This document shows positions 22,099 to 22,407 of a stretch of DNA of 22,407 bases, one piece after another; position 1 is the first letter of the stretch; the number at the start of each line of letters is the position of its first letter. A program made the position numbers and the translations under genes. Source of the stretch: Actinomycetota bacterium (GTDB lineage Bacteria > Actinomycetota > Acidimicrobiia > Acidimicrobiales > BP-101); NCBI GenBank assembly GCA_030838265.1, contig JAUTXA010000286.1, positions 1-22,407 on the forward strand. Reading direction: 5' to 3'. Below the pieces are notes generated by a model, which did no database searches, had not been told where the DNA came from, and saw only the letters and a list, made by a program, of their open reading frames with translations.

Positions 22099-22407
22099 GT
22101 GACAGCCCTTGTCGGGCTCGCATCGCCGGAGGGGCCAGACCCGGATGAAGGCTCGTCCCACGATCAGTGATCGGGAGATGGCACCGAAGGCCCGGCTGTC
22201 ACTCGAGTTCCCCCGGTTGTCCCCCATGACCCAGTACTGGTTCTTGGCCAGCTTGACCGGCATGGTGATGCTCAACGGCTCGCTGGTAACACCTTGGACC
22301 AGGTAGGGCTCGTTGAGGACCTTGCCGTCGATGTAGACCCGTCCGGCGCGCAGATCGACGGTCTCGCCCGGTAGCCCGACCACCCGCTTGATGAGGTCCT
22401 TGATGGC
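22078..22407 (-). CDS. lepB: Signal peptidase I, C-terminal part (start outside window)
   Basis: 110 residues remain. The window opens with AIKDLIKRVVGLPGE: the Lys of KRVVG (codon 22389-22387) is the catalytic general base of type I signal peptidases. GDNRGNSSDSR, the conserved box near the C-terminus, follows, then IVGRAFIRVWPL. The Ser nucleophile and membrane helix lie beyond the window edge. It cleaves signal peptides from secreted proteins at the outer face of the membrane. The tail RRCEPDKGCHSALNFL has two cysteines. The stop lies inside the end of the convergent GDPD gene (21-bp overlap). Confidence 0.95.
   Translation of the reverse strand, partial: AIKDLIKRVVGLPGETVDLRAGRVYIDGKVLNEPYLVQGVTSEPLSITMPVKLAKNQYWVMGDNRGNSSDSRAFGAISRSLIVGRAFIRVWPLRRCEPDKGCHSALNFL

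Overview
The window is GC-rich, densely packed DNA from an actinobacterium. The gene families (a complete actinobacterial-type mce operon, a DUF4193 zinc-ribbon protein, tatA-tatC-helY in that order, a double-length ThyX-like protein) suggest Acidimicrobiia or a relative. That placement is an inference from gene content; no rRNA or tRNA gene was seen. Almost everything lies on the minus strand, many genes overlap by ATGA or GTGA, and GTG starts are common.

Layout from left to right. 1-1731 (minus): DUF4193 zinc-ribbon protein, universal stress protein, an unnamed Ala-rich protein, and the start of a GNAT acetyltransferase cut by the window edge. 1783-11642 (minus): a complete mce lipid-import operon. 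In transcription order it is the MlaF/Mkl-type ATPase, two YrbE/MlaE permeases (the first broken by a 2-nt frameshift), six MlaD-domain subunits mceA-F, and an Mce-associated membrane protein. 11643-12109 has no gene but holds a terminator, a near-consensus promoter and a leader of about 350 nt with repeats and competing stems. 12110-13720 (minus): the ThyX-like protein. 13790-19200 (minus): an operon-like run of a zinc-ribbon protein, a 42-residue membrane protein, tatA, tatC, a HelY-type helicase, a reduced diacylglycerol-kinase-like protein and a DUF6624 protein. 19201-19437 is a divergent control region with an 18-bp palindrome. 19438-22098 (plus): a soluble GAF-GAF-PAS histidine kinase and a glycerophosphodiester phosphodiesterase. 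22078-22407 (minus): the C-terminal part of signal peptidase I, overlapping the phosphodiesterase tail to tail.

Functionally, the mce operon should encode a whole ABC-type lipid or sterol importer: the ATPase and permeases in the membrane, and a tube of MceA-F subunits outside it. Two of those subunits look like lipoproteins, and MceF carries an LPATG motif plus a second membrane helix at its C-terminus. The Tat genes export folded proteins, HelY is an RNA/DNA helicase, and signal peptidase I matures Sec/Tat substrates.

No CRISPR array, transposon, integrase or phage gene was seen, and no clearly new multi-gene system. The most unusual items are the frameshifted permease, the structured leader of the mce operon, the LPATG MceF, the ThyX-like protein whose signature is split between its two halves, and the palindrome in the divergent promoter region.
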